Below the pieces are notes generated by a model. That model was not told the origin of the DNA, did not search any database, and saw only the letters and a list, made by a program, of their open reading frames with translations. Positions 1 through 7,195 of a stretch of DNA of 9,151 nt are shown piece after piece; position 1 is the first letter of the stretch; each line of letters begins with the position of its first letter. Source of the stretch: an uncultured Megamonas sp. (GTDB taxonomy: Bacteria; Bacillota; Negativicutes; Selenomonadales; Selenomonadaceae); contig USIX01000092.1 of the NCBI GenBank assembly GCA_900554895.1, positions 1 through 9,151 on the forward strand. The letters are read 5' to 3'. The translations under genes and the position numbers were made by a program.

Positions 1-43
1 TTTATGAAAATACTATTAAATTTATATAAAAAGTTTAATCATT

Positions 44-48
44 GGAGG
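44..48 (+). promoter_or_regulatory. Ribosome binding site deciding the recJ start
   Basis: GGAGG lies 6 nt before the ATG at 55. It supports that codon rather than the in-frame ATG at position 4, which would place the site inside the coding sequence. Confidence 0.8.
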
Positions 49-54
49 TTTTGT

Positions 55-2046
55 ATGAAAAAATACTGGGAAATTCTGCCCGTTGACGAAAAAAAACTGC
101 AGTTCCTGACAAAAAATCTGCATATTTCACCGCTGCTGGCGCAGGTTCTGGTACGAAAAGATTTTTCTCCAGAAGAAATAAAAGCATTTTTAAATCCGGA
201 ATCTACTTCCTATCATGACCCTTTTCTGCTGAAAGATATGGATAAAGCCTGCACCCGCCTGGCAAAGGCTCTATCATTGCAGGAAAAAATATGTATTTAC
301 GGAGATTATGATGTTGACGGCATTTCTTCAACGGCTCTGCTCGTTACAGTACTGAAAAATATCGGCATGAACGTCGATTATTATCTGCCTGACCGCCACA
401 GCGAGGGCTACGGACTGCATACAACATCGCTCGACAAATTAATTCCGCTTTACGACTTAATCGTCACAGTCGATTGCGGCATCACTGCCATAGAAGAGAT
501 TACATATGCCAAAGACAAAATAGACATCATCATTACCGACCATCATCTGCCGCGTGAAACTTTGCCAAAAGCTCTTGCCATTGTCAATCCCAATCAGGCA
601 AAATGTCCGTACCCTTTCAAAAATCTCTGCGGTGTCGGTGTTGCTTTTAAACTGTGCCAGGCACTGTACCAGACACTGCACAAAGATGTAGCCAAACTTG
701 AGCAATATCTCGATATTGTAGCACTCGGAACAGTCGCTGATATCGTCCCTTTAATCGATGAAAACCGCCGTTTTGTAAAAAAAGGTCTCAATAATATTCA
801 CAATCTCGGTATGCACGAACTTTTAAAAGTGTGCAATTATGAAACGGATACGATAAATACGGGACATATCGGCTTCGGCGTAGCACCGCGCCTGAACGCC
901 GCCGGACGCCTTACACATGCCAGCAATGCCGTAGAACTCCTGCTTACGAATGATAAATCGACTGCCGCAGAAAAAAGCCTGTATCTTGATACGGAAAACA
1001 AAAAAAGACAAGATATCGTTGAAAATATTTTTAATCAAGCCGTTGAAATGGTGGAAAATTCCAGGACAAGCCAAAATAAAATTATTGTTGTCATCGGTGA
1101 AAACTGGCATGAAGGCGTAATCGGCATCGCCGCTTCCCGTCTTCAGGAAAAATATTACCGTCCCATCATTATCATCACCGTCAAAGACGGTATCGGCAAA
1201 GCCTCCTGTCGCAGTATTGAAGGCTTCCATATGAAAAACGCCCTTGATTTCTGTGCCGATGACTTCGTCGTTTACGGTGGTCATTCAATGGCGGCAGGGT
1301 TCACCATTGAAGCAAAAAAAATTCCTGATTTTACTGCACATATTCAATCTTATGCACAGCAAAATCTGCCGGAGGATATTTTAATTCCTGTCTGTAAAAT
1401 AGAAGCTGTCGTCTATCCCCAGGATATAACTTTGGATTTAATCCGTGAACTTGCATTACTGGAACCTTTCGGCATGGGCAATACGAAGCCGCAGTTTGTC
1501 TGTCAGCATCTGTATGTAAGCCAATGCAGAACCATCGGACGCGAAAATACGCATTTGCGTTTCATTTTTGAATATGCCAATCAGCGTTTTACAGCAATCG
1601 GCTGGAACATGGCACATTACGCCGAGCAAATTGCTTATAAATATGTAGATATTGTCTTTCAGCCGGAAATCAATCATTGGAACGACAAAGACTACATTCA
1701 GTTTAAACTCATCGACATCCGCCTGAGCGATAATCAGCCAGCATTTCTGGAAAAATACCCATCTTACGATACAATCGGCAAAATTTATCTGGCAATACGC
1801 AGATTAACAATGCAAAGTTCAGGTACGGCTTTAACCACATCAACCGTAAATGATGCTTTAAAACAATTCTACAATATAAATATAACAAAATACGCCTTAA
1901 ATACCTGCTTAAAAATCATGCAGGAAATAAACATCGTATCTTTGCCCGATGAAAATACTGTCGTTTTAAATACTGCCCTGCAAACCAAAATGGATATAAA
2001 CACATCACCGACATTTGCACAAAGATTTCATCCTCAACGGCTTTAA
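55..2046 (+). CDS. recJ: Single-stranded-DNA-specific 5'-3' exonuclease RecJ
   Basis: RecJ degrades single-stranded DNA 5' to 3' in recombinational and mismatch repair, in the cytoplasm with Mn/Mg. The 663-residue product has the DHH motifs in order: GDYDVDG at 83-89, TVDCG around D140, TDHH at 161-164 and GTVADIVP around D229. RLNAAGR follows at 279-285, then WHEGVIGIAASRL at 351-363, the DHHA1 signature GGHSMAAG from 408, and an OB-fold beginning near LEPFGMGN (469-476). About 100 residues follow the OB-fold. This makes it longer than the E. coli enzyme (577) and in the range of Bacillota RecJ proteins that carry a C-terminal extension. The start at 55 is chosen because GGAGG at 44-48 sits 6 nt upstream. 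An in-frame ATG at 4 would add 17 non-family residues and has no ribosome site. All catalytic residues are present, so it should be active. No clear terminator follows it. Confidence 0.96.
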   Translation: MKKYWEILPVDEKKLQFLTKNLHISPLLAQVLVRKDFSPEEIKAFLNPESTSYHDPFLLKDMDKACTRLAKALSLQEKICIYGDYDVDGISSTALLVTVLKNIGMNVDYYLPDRHSEGYGLHTTSLDKLIPLYDLIVTVDCGITAIEEITYAKDKIDIIITDHHLPRETLPKALAIVNPNQAKCPYPFKNLCGVGVAFKLCQALYQTLHKDVAKLEQYLDIVALGTVADIVPLIDENRRFVKKGLNNIHNLGMHELLKVCNYETDTINTGHIGFGVAPRLNAAGRLTHASNAVELLLTNDKSTAAEKSLYLDTENKKRQDIVENIFNQAVEMVENSRTSQNKIIVVIGENWHEGVIGIAASRLQEKYYRPIIIITVKDGIGKASCRSIEGFHMKNALDFCADDFVVYGGHSMAAGFTIEAKKIPDFTAHIQSYAQQNLPEDILIPVCKIEAVVYPQDITLDLIRELALLEPFGMGNTKPQFVCQHLYVSQCRTIGRENTHLRFIFEYANQRFTAIGWNMAHYAEQIAYKYVDIVFQPEINHWNDKDYIQFKLIDIRLSDNQPAFLEKYPSYDTIGKIYLAIRRLTMQSSGTALTTSTVNDALKQFYNINITKYALNTCLKIMQEINIVSLPDENTVVLNTALQTKMDINTSPTFAQRFHPQRL

Positions 2047-2070
2047 ATCCTGTATACAGCCTTTATTTCA

Positions 2071-2100
2071 TTGACTTTAACCTATTAATTAAGCTATAAT
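2071..2100 (+). promoter_or_regulatory. Sigma-A-type promoter for alaS
   Basis: A -35 box TTGACT (2071-2076) and a perfect -10 box TATAAT (2095-2100) are separated by 18 bp. Transcription would begin near 2107, giving alaS a leader of about 97 nt. The promoter lies entirely in the recJ-alaS gap, so alaS need not depend on read-through from recJ. Confidence 0.75.
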
Positions 2101-2122
2101 TAGATAAGTTTTTTTCATTTTT

Positions 2123-2171
2123 ATATATACATACTTTATCATTATATTTCCAAATAATAATATGTATATAT
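2123..2171 (+). repeat. 11-bp inverted repeat in the alaS leader
   Basis: The arms 2123-2133 (ATATATACATA) and 2161-2171 (TATGTATATAT) are perfect reverse complements around a 27-nt loop. The loop itself holds a small TATTT/AAATA dyad (2145-2156). In RNA this would be a long but weak A-U hairpin ending 18 nt before the ribosome site. It could also be an operator downstream of the promoter, or chance in very AT-rich DNA. No T-box specifier stem or GGTGG-type antiterminator box is visible. Confidence 0.4.
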
Positions 2172-2189
2172 TGCAATCATAGAAATATT

Positions 2190-2194
2190 GGAGG
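2190..2194 (+). promoter_or_regulatory. Ribosome binding site indicating a TTG start for alaS
   Basis: GGAGG here is 9 nt from TTG at 2204, a normal distance. It abuts the TTG at 2195 (0 nt, impossible) and is 18 nt from the ATG at 2213 (too far). Spacing therefore favours UUG at 2204. Confidence 0.7.
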
Positions 2195-2203
2195 TTGATT
2201 AGT

Positions 2204-4822
2204 TTGAAGTATATGAGCGGTAAAGAAATCCGCAGAAAATATCTGGACTTTTTCGTAAAAAATGGACACTTAGAACTTCCTAGCGCATCTTTAATTCCGG
2301 AAAATGACCCTAGCCTGCTTATGATAGGTGCCGGCATGGCTCCGTTTAAAGCTTATTTCACCGGTAAAATGAAACCGCCGTGCACACGCATTACTACCAG
2401 TCAGCGCTGTGTACGCACGGGCGATATTGAAAATGTCGGCCGTACTGCCCGTCACCATACTTATTTCGAAATGCTCGGCAACTTTTCCTTCGGCGATTAT
2501 TTCAAATACGACGCCATCCGCTGGGCTTGGCAGTTTTTAACAGAAGAAATGGAACTGCCGAAAGACAAACTCTGGGCTACAATCTATCCTGACGATGATG
2601 AAGCGTACAATATCTGGACAAGTGAAACCGACATCAATCCTGAACATATTGTTAAATTAGAAGACAATTTCTGGGAAATCGGCAGCGGCCCGTGCGGTCC
2701 TGACTCGGAAATTTTCATCGACCTCGGCGAAGAACGCGGCTGCGGTTCTCCAACCTGCGGCGTAGGCTGTGACTGCGACCGTTTCCTCGAAATATGGAAC
2801 CTTGTATTCACACAGTTCGACCGCACCGAAGACGGCAAATACAATCCTCTTACCCATAAAAACATCGATACGGGCTGCGGCTTGGAACGTCTTGCTTCCG
2901 TAATGCAAAACAAACCGTCCAATTTCGAAACGGATTTAATGTTCCCTATCATTGAATACGCAAGCAAAGTTGCCAGCCTTGAATACGGTAAAGACAAAGA
3001 ACAGGATATTTCCTTAAAAGTTATTGCCGACCATGCAAGAAGCATCTCCTTTATGGTTATGGACGGAATTCTGCCTTCCAACGAAGGACGCGGCTATGTA
3101 CTGCGCCGTTTACTGCGCCGTGCCGTTCGCCATGCACGTATGCTCGGCATTCAGCAGAAATTTCTCGCTGGTGCCGTAGACGTCGTTGCTGAAATCTACA
3201 GCGGTGTTTATGACGAACTTACCAATCGCAAAGACTATATTAAAAAAGTCATTACTTTGGAAGAAGAACGTTTTGCCACTACTTTAAATCAGGGTATGGA
3301 ACTTTTAAATGCGGAAATTGAAAAACTGAAAGCGGAAAATAAAACTGTTCTTGACGGCGAAGTAGGTTTTAAATTATACGATACCTACGGTTTCCCGTGG
3401 GAACTTACTGATGAAATTCTGCATGAAAACAATATGACACTTGATAAAGAGTCATTCGATAAAGCCATGAACGAGCAGCGCACCCGTGCCCGCAATGCCC
3501 GCAGCGAAAATAAACGTATGGATATTCCTGATTTGCGCGACAGTAATATCGGCGAACTTAAAGTCGACGAAAATATCCGTCAGGCAAAAATCGTCTGCAT
3601 CTGGAAAAATGCTCAAATCACTGACAGCCTTGAAGACGGTGATGAAGCCGGCGTTATTTTGGACGTAACTCCGTTCTACGCCGAAGGCGGCGGACAGGAA
3701 GGCGACATCGGTTCTTTAAAATCCGCTATGGGTAATGCCGTTGTCATTGATACGAAAAAACTGCCGGACGGTACTGTTTACAATATCGTTCATGTAACGG
3801 AAGGAAGTCTGCATACAGGCGATAACGTTGAAATCACAGTTGATATGACGAATAAACTTGCTTCCGCCCGCAACCATACGGCTACACATTTATTACAGGC
3901 GGCTTTAAAACGCGTTGTCGGAGACCATATCAACCAGGCAGGCTCTTTCGTCAATGCTGACCATCTGCGTTTTGACTTCTCCAGCTTTGAACCGATTTCT
4001 CCGCAGCAGTTGCAGGAAGTTGAAGACATGGTCAATGCTGAAATTCTGACCGGACAGAATGTGGAAATTTCTCTCATGAAACAAGATGAAGCCAAAGAAA
4101 AAGGTGCAATGGCTCTGTTCGGTGAAAAATACGGCGATATCGTCCGTGTCGTAAATGTTCCGGGCTTCAGCATGGAACTTTGCGGCGGTAGCCACGTCAA
4201 AAACGTAGGTCAAATCGGCATGTTCAAAATCATCGGTGAAACAGGTGTTGCTGCCGGTGTAAGACGAATTGAAGCACTCACCGGTAAAGCAGCCGTCAAC
4301 TATATGAACGAAAAAGCTCAGCTTTTAGCTAAAACCGTTTCCGCTTTAAAAACAACGGAAGCCAATGTTTTGGATAAAATCAGCAGCCTGCTCGCTGAAA
4401 ACAAGGAAATAAAACAGGAACTTGCTAAAGTTCAGGCTGAACGTGCCAAAGCCGACTCTCAGAAACTTTTAATGGGTCTGGAAGAATACAACGGCGTAAA
4501 TGTAATCGTCGGCAAAATTCAGGCTGCCAATATGGATGAATTGCGCAACAGTGCCGACCTTATCTGCAACAAATTTGAAAAACCGGGCGTTGTCGTACTC
4601 GGTGCCGTACTCGGCGACAAAGTAAACTTCGTTGTAAAAGCCAATAAAGATGCTGTAGCCCGCGGTATTCACGCCGGCAAAATCGTCAAAGAAGTTGCTC
4701 AGGCTGCCGGCGGTAACGGCGGCGGTCGTCCTGACATGGCTCAGGCAGGCGGTAAACAGCCGGAAAATCTGCCTCAGGCATTCGATAAAGCTCACGAAAT
4801 CATCAAAAACCAAATCAAATAA
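2204..4822 (+). CDS. alaS: Alanyl-tRNA synthetase
   Basis: AlaS charges tRNA-Ala with alanine and hydrolyses mischarged Ser/Gly-tRNA-Ala. The 872-residue product is normal length. The class II catalytic domain begins at the N-terminus (MSGKEIRRKYLDFF, then GAGMAPFK, motif 2 around TYFEMLGNFSFGDYFK, motif 3 GCGLERL). The editing domain has the zinc ligands HTATH (558-562) and C660/H664 in ELCGGSH. A helical, probably coiled-coil stretch covers about 700-755. The C-Ala domain ends with the glycine-rich GNGGGRPDMAQAGG (837-850). All key residues are intact. The TTG start is chosen on ribosome-site spacing; the fallback is ATG at 2213, three residues shorter. It has its own promoter and terminator, so it looks monocistronic between recJ and the ireB operon. 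The alaS-ireB-ruvX order is common in Bacillota. Confidence 0.97.
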   Translation: MKYMSGKEIRRKYLDFFVKNGHLELPSASLIPENDPSLLMIGAGMAPFKAYFTGKMKPPCTRITTSQRCVRTGDIENVGRTARHHTYFEMLGNFSFGDYFKYDAIRWAWQFLTEEMELPKDKLWATIYPDDDEAYNIWTSETDINPEHIVKLEDNFWEIGSGPCGPDSEIFIDLGEERGCGSPTCGVGCDCDRFLEIWNLVFTQFDRTEDGKYNPLTHKNIDTGCGLERLASVMQNKPSNFETDLMFPIIEYASKVASLEYGKDKEQDISLKVIADHARSISFMVMDGILPSNEGRGYVLRRLLRRAVRHARMLGIQQKFLAGAVDVVAEIYSGVYDELTNRKDYIKKVITLEEERFATTLNQGMELLNAEIEKLKAENKTVLDGEVGFKLYDTYGFPWELTDEILHENNMTLDKESFDKAMNEQRTRARNARSENKRMDIPDLRDSNIGELKVDENIRQAKIVCIWKNAQITDSLEDGDEAGVILDVTPFYAEGGGQEGDIGSLKSAMGNAVVIDTKKLPDGTVYNIVHVTEGSLHTGDNVEITVDMTNKLASARNHTATHLLQAALKRVVGDHINQAGSFVNADHLRFDFSSFEPISPQQLQEVEDMVNAEILTGQNVEISLMKQDEAKEKGAMALFGEKYGDIVRVVNVPGFSMELCGGSHVKNVGQIGMFKIIGETGVAAGVRRIEALTGKAAVNYMNEKAQLLAKTVSALKTTEANVLDKISSLLAENKEIKQELAKVQAERAKADSQKLLMGLEEYNGVNVIVGKIQAANMDELRNSADLICNKFEKPGVVVLGAVLGDKVNFVVKANKDAVARGIHAGKIVKEVAQAAGGNGGGRPDMAQAGGKQPENLPQAFDKAHEIIKNQIK

Positions 4823-4825
4823 CAG

Positions 4826-4852
4826 AGGAGGCTTTGCGCCTCCTTTTATTTT
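4826..4852 (+). terminator. Intrinsic terminator after alaS
   Basis: A perfect 7-bp stem, AGGAGGC (4826-4832) with GCCTCCT (4838-4844), closes a 5-nt loop. The U-rich run TTTTATTTT ends at 4852. It begins 3 nt after the alaS stop codon and should separate alaS from the downstream operon. Confidence 0.9.
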
Positions 4853-4966
4853 GGCAGAGCCTTTATATTTTGATACTTAGTGCTGATGAATAATCTACCC
4901 GTCGTCATTTAACAGCAAAAAATATAATATAAAGTAGTGTAGATTTAGAAATTAATCAGCTTAACA

Positions 4967-4990
4967 GGTAAAGCATTATTCCGCTTTACC
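4967..4990. repeat. Perfect 8-bp-arm inverted repeat upstream of ireB
   Basis: GGTAAAGC (4967-4974) and GCTTTACC (4983-4990) flank an 8-nt spacer. No T-run follows on either strand, so a terminator is unlikely. It is centred about 80 bp upstream of the inferred ireB transcription start, a position that would suit a regulator operator. A small structured transcript is another possibility. The rest of 4853-5022 is AT-rich with no gene I can support. Confidence 0.5.
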
Positions 4991-5022
4991 AAATCAATTA
5001 ATACAATAGATTAATATTTAAC

Positions 5023-5051
5023 TGTTTTTAAACGGAAACTTTTGTTATAAT
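5023..5051 (+). promoter_or_regulatory. Extended -10 promoter for the ireB operon
   Basis: TGTTATAAT (5043-5051) is a perfect -10 box with the upstream TGn extension. The -35 region 17 bp away (TGTTTT, 5023-5028) is weak, which extended -10 promoters tolerate. Initiation near 5058 gives a leader of about 70 nt. Confidence 0.65.
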
Positions 5052-5067
5052 TAACTTGTGTAGTTAA
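5051..5067. repeat. Dyad at the ireB transcription start
   Basis: TTAACT (5051-5056) and AGTTAA (5062-5067) are perfect 6-bp arms around TGTGT. The dyad covers the inferred +1 of the ireB promoter, so it may be a repressor operator or form a small 5' hairpin. A similar TTGTGTA core occurs in reverse orientation ahead of the fumarase gene (8096-8116). Confidence 0.35.
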
Positions 5068-5131
5068 AACATTCTAACAACTTTTGACTACTGAAAAAAA
5101 TTGGAAATAAATTTTCTCAGAGGTGATTATG

Positions 5132-5410
5132 ATGTCCAATATTAAAGATGAAACTATGATGTTTAATTTTGGCGCAGATGACGATAAAGCAGCAAAAGCA
5201 CTCTGTCTTTCCTGCCGTGCTATGCTCGAAAAAGGTTACAGTCCGATAAATCAGCTCGTTGGCTATCTTTTATCTGATGACCCAGCATATATTACCAGCA
5301 ACAAAAACGCCCGTAATGAAATCCGCCGTTTGGGACGCGATGAACTTTTAGAAGAACTTGTGCGTTTTTATCTGGAAAACAACGAAAATATCAAGAAGGG
5401 AACAGAATAG
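5132..5410 (+). CDS. ireB: IreB family regulatory phosphoprotein (DUF965/UPF0297)
   Basis: A 92-residue cytoplasmic protein of the IreB family (YrzL in Bacillus). In Enterococcus, IreB is phosphorylated on N-terminal threonine by the PASTA kinase IreK and affects cephalosporin tolerance; here that role is inferred from family. Recognition features are the N-terminal DETMMFNF (Thr8), EKGYSPINQLVGYLLSDDPAYI in the middle, and ARNEIRRLGRDELLEELVRFYL near the end. AGAGG (5119-5123) is 8 nt from ATG 5132 and 5 nt from ATG 5129. I prefer 5132 because MSNIKDET matches the family start, but 5129 is possible. A GTG at 5123 overlaps the ribosome site and is discounted. It is the first gene of the operon, with ruvX 3 nt downstream. 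No cognate kinase or phosphatase is in the window. Confidence 0.93.
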   Translation: MSNIKDETMMFNFGADDDKAAKALCLSCRAMLEKGYSPINQLVGYLLSDDPAYITSNKNARNEIRRLGRDELLEELVRFYLENNENIKKGTE

Positions 5411-5413
5411 TCC

Positions 5414-5827
5414 ATGCGCATTATGTCCCTTGATGTGGGTGACCGTACTGTAGGTATAGCCGTAAGCGATGAACTTCTGTTTACGGCACAAGGCGTGGAA
5501 ACAATCCGCCGCAAATCCTATAAAAACGATTTGGGCCGCATAAAAGAACTCAGTCATAAATTTGAAACGACCAAATTTGTAATCGGTCTGCCGAAAAATA
5601 TGAACGGCACCGTCGGTGAACGCTGTGAAATTGTTAAAGTGTTCGCCGCAAAATTAAAAGAGGATATTCCTGAAGCCGAAATCATCTTTTGGGATGAAAG
5701 ACTGTCCACCGTTGCCGCTGACCGCTATTTACTGGAAGCGGATATCAGCCGTGCTAAACGCAAGAAAGTAATCGACAAAATGGCAGCCGTATTCATCCTG
5801 CAGGGATATCTTGACAGTTTAAGATAA
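5414..5827 (+). CDS. ruvX: RuvX/YqgF family putative pre-16S rRNA nuclease (Holliday junction resolvase-like)
   Basis: The 137-residue product is a member of the RNase H-fold YqgF/RuvX family. Members were annotated as Holliday junction resolvases and are implicated in 16S rRNA 5' maturation in E. coli; which role applies here cannot be read from sequence. The family acidic residues are present: D7 in [11 protein letters not shown], the GLPKNMNG loop (58-65), E95 in DERLST (94-99) and D121 in [16 protein letters not shown]. Length is normal. The start follows the ireB stop by 3 nt, with AAGGG at 5396-5400 inside the ireB end serving as a rather distant ribosome site, so translational coupling is likely. 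In many Bacillota a DUF1292 gene (yrzB) comes next; here rph does. Confidence 0.93.
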   Translation: MRIMSLDVGDRTVGIAVSDELLFTAQGVETIRRKSYKNDLGRIKELSHKFETTKFVIGLPKNMNGTVGERCEIVKVFAAKLKEDIPEAEIIFWDERLSTVAADRYLLEADISRAKRKKVIDKMAAVFILQGYLDSLR

Positions 5828-5846
5828 TTGGAGAGATTTTATATAT

Positions 5847-6593
5847 ATGATTAGAATTGACAGACGTGAAGCCGACCAGATGCGTCGCTTTAAAATAACA
5901 AAATACTTTCAGAAGTATCCTGCCGGTTCCGTTCTTATCGAAACAGGCAATACTAAAGTAATCTGTGCCGCCACGCTTACAGACGGTGTACCGCCGTTTC
6001 TGCGCGGCAGCGGCATCGGCTGGCTCAACGCTGAATATTCACTTTTACCTTCATCCACACTGACCCGTTCCCCGCGTGAAGCATCGCGCGGACGCCAAAA
6101 CGGCAGAACACAGGAAATCCAGCGTCTTATCGGCCGCTGTCTGCGTTCCGTAATGGATTTTAAAGCACTCGGCGAGCGAACCGTTACTATCGACTGCGAT
6201 GTAATCCAGGCGGACGGAGGTACACGCACAGCTTCCATTACCGGCGCCTTCATCGCACTCACTCTTGCGCTAGAAACGATTTACGATCCGAAAAAACCGT
6301 TTCCGCTCAAAGACTTTCTGGCAGCCGTAAGTGTCGGTCTTTCCAAAGATAATGAACCGATTTTGGATTTATGCTACGAAGAGGACTCCTCCGCCATCGC
6401 CGATATGAACATAGTAATGACCGGCAGCGGTGAATTCGTGGAAATTCAGGGAACAGGCGAAAAACATCCATTTACGCATAAGCAGTTTTCACAAATGCTG
6501 GCTTTTGCCGAAAAAGGTATTGATGAGCTCATATCTTATCAAAAAGATATTTTAGGTAATGATTTAGTTTGGAAAATAGGAAGGATTCCTTAA
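5847..6593 (+). CDS. rph: Ribonuclease PH
   Basis: RNase PH is a phosphate-dependent 3'-5' exoribonuclease that trims tRNA 3' ends, acting as a hexamer. The 248-residue product covers the whole family: MIRIDRREADQ at the start, the GNTKV strand near 34-38, FLRGSGIGWLNAEYSLLP (51-68), RGRQNGRTQEIQRLIGRCLR (81-100), TIDCDVIQADGGTRTASITGA (114-134) with the phosphate-binding GGTRTA, and EEDSSAIADMN (178-188) carrying the metal-binding aspartates D180 and D186. It follows ruvX by 19 nt with GGAGAG at 5830-5835. It is probably cotranscribed with ruvX and rdgB. The rph-rdgB pairing is frequent in bacteria and groups tRNA maturation with nucleotide quality control. Confidence 0.96.
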   Translation: MIRIDRREADQMRRFKITKYFQKYPAGSVLIETGNTKVICAATLTDGVPPFLRGSGIGWLNAEYSLLPSSTLTRSPREASRGRQNGRTQEIQRLIGRCLRSVMDFKALGERTVTIDCDVIQADGGTRTASITGAFIALTLALETIYDPKKPFPLKDFLAAVSVGLSKDNEPILDLCYEEDSSAIADMNIVMTGSGEFVEIQGTGEKHPFTHKQFSQMLAFAEKGIDELISYQKDILGNDLVWKIGRIP

Positions 6594-6598
6594 TACTG

Positions 6599-7195
6599 AT
6601 GAAAAAAATTATTGTTGCAACGAAAAATCAGGGTAAAGTCAGAGAAATGATAACAGCCTTTAAAGATTTGAATGTAGAACTTCATTCTTTAAGTGAATTC
6701 GGCTCCTTGCCGGATGCTGTAGAAGACGGTACGACTTTTGCTGAAAATGCTTTAAAAAAGGCCTCTTTTTACGCCAAAGAAACAAACTGTGCCTGTCTTG
6801 CCGATGACTCCGGGCTTGAAATAGACGTGCTGAACGGCGCACCGGGTATCTATTCCGCCCGTTTTGCCGGCTATCACGCCGACGATGCCGCCAATAATCA
6901 AAAAATGGTGGAAGAACTTGCAAAGAAGAACGTTACGTCTTCCATTGCTCATTACGTGTGCGCACTGGCGTTCGTCGACACCGACGAGGCGGTTTTGACA
7001 TGTGAAGGAAGATGTTCTGGCATAATTCGCAATTTTGCTAAAGGCAGCGGCGGTTTCGGTTATGACCCGTATTTTTATCTGCCGGAACTTGATAAAACGA
7101 TGGCTCAAATTACGCTTGCAGAAAAAAATGCTATCAGTCATCGCGGCTTAGCACTGAAAAATATGGAAAATCTACTGCGAGGCTATTTAAAATGA
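6599..7195 (+). CDS. rdgB: Non-canonical purine NTP pyrophosphatase (XTP/dITP), RdgB/HAM1 family
   Basis: This enzyme hydrolyses ITP, dITP and XTP to monophosphates, keeping deaminated purines out of nucleic acids. The 198-residue product has the nucleotide-binding start MKKIIVATKNQGK, the catalytic LADDSGLEIDVLNGAPGIYSARF (68 onward, with D69/D70), GSGGFGYDPYF (149-159) and SHRGLAL (180-186). Length is typical. ATG 6599 lies 5 nt after the rph stop. AGGAAGG (6578-6584) within the end of rph is a slightly distant ribosome site. A TTG at 6569 in the same frame lies upstream of that site and would add ten non-family residues, so it is not used. The 3' end overlaps the next gene by 4 nt (ATGA). 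Confidence 0.96.
   Translation: MKKIIVATKNQGKVREMITAFKDLNVELHSLSEFGSLPDAVEDGTTFAENALKKASFYAKETNCACLADDSGLEIDVLNGAPGIYSARFAGYHADDAANNQKMVEELAKKNVTSSIAHYVCALAFVDTDEAVLTCEGRCSGIIRNFAKGSGGFGYDPYFYLPELDKTMAQITLAEKNAISHRGLALKNMENLLRGYLK

Noticed and set aside
4..54. In-frame upstream extension of recJ from ATG at 4
   Set aside because: There is no ribosome site before it, the 17 added residues do not match RecJ proteins, and a good GGAGG sits 6 nt before the ATG at 55.
823..1284. Open frame on the - strand inside recJ (153 codons)
   Set aside because: It lies wholly opposite an intact conserved gene, shows no recognisable domain, and has the composition expected of an antisense shadow.
2107..2203. 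T-box leader for alaS
   Set aside because: The leader is too short and too AT-rich, and there is no T-box sequence or terminator/antiterminator pair.
2584..3081. Open frame on the - strand inside alaS (165 codons)
   Set aside because: It is opposite the conserved catalytic domain of AlaS, with no recognisable family; open antisense frames are common in such codon usage. The same holds for 3790-4200, 3905-4213 and 4469-4813.
5084..5112. TTGACT at 5084-5089 as the -35 of a second ireB promoter
   Set aside because: At 17 bp spacing the -10 region reads ATAAAT, a poor match, and initiation would fall almost at the ribosome site.
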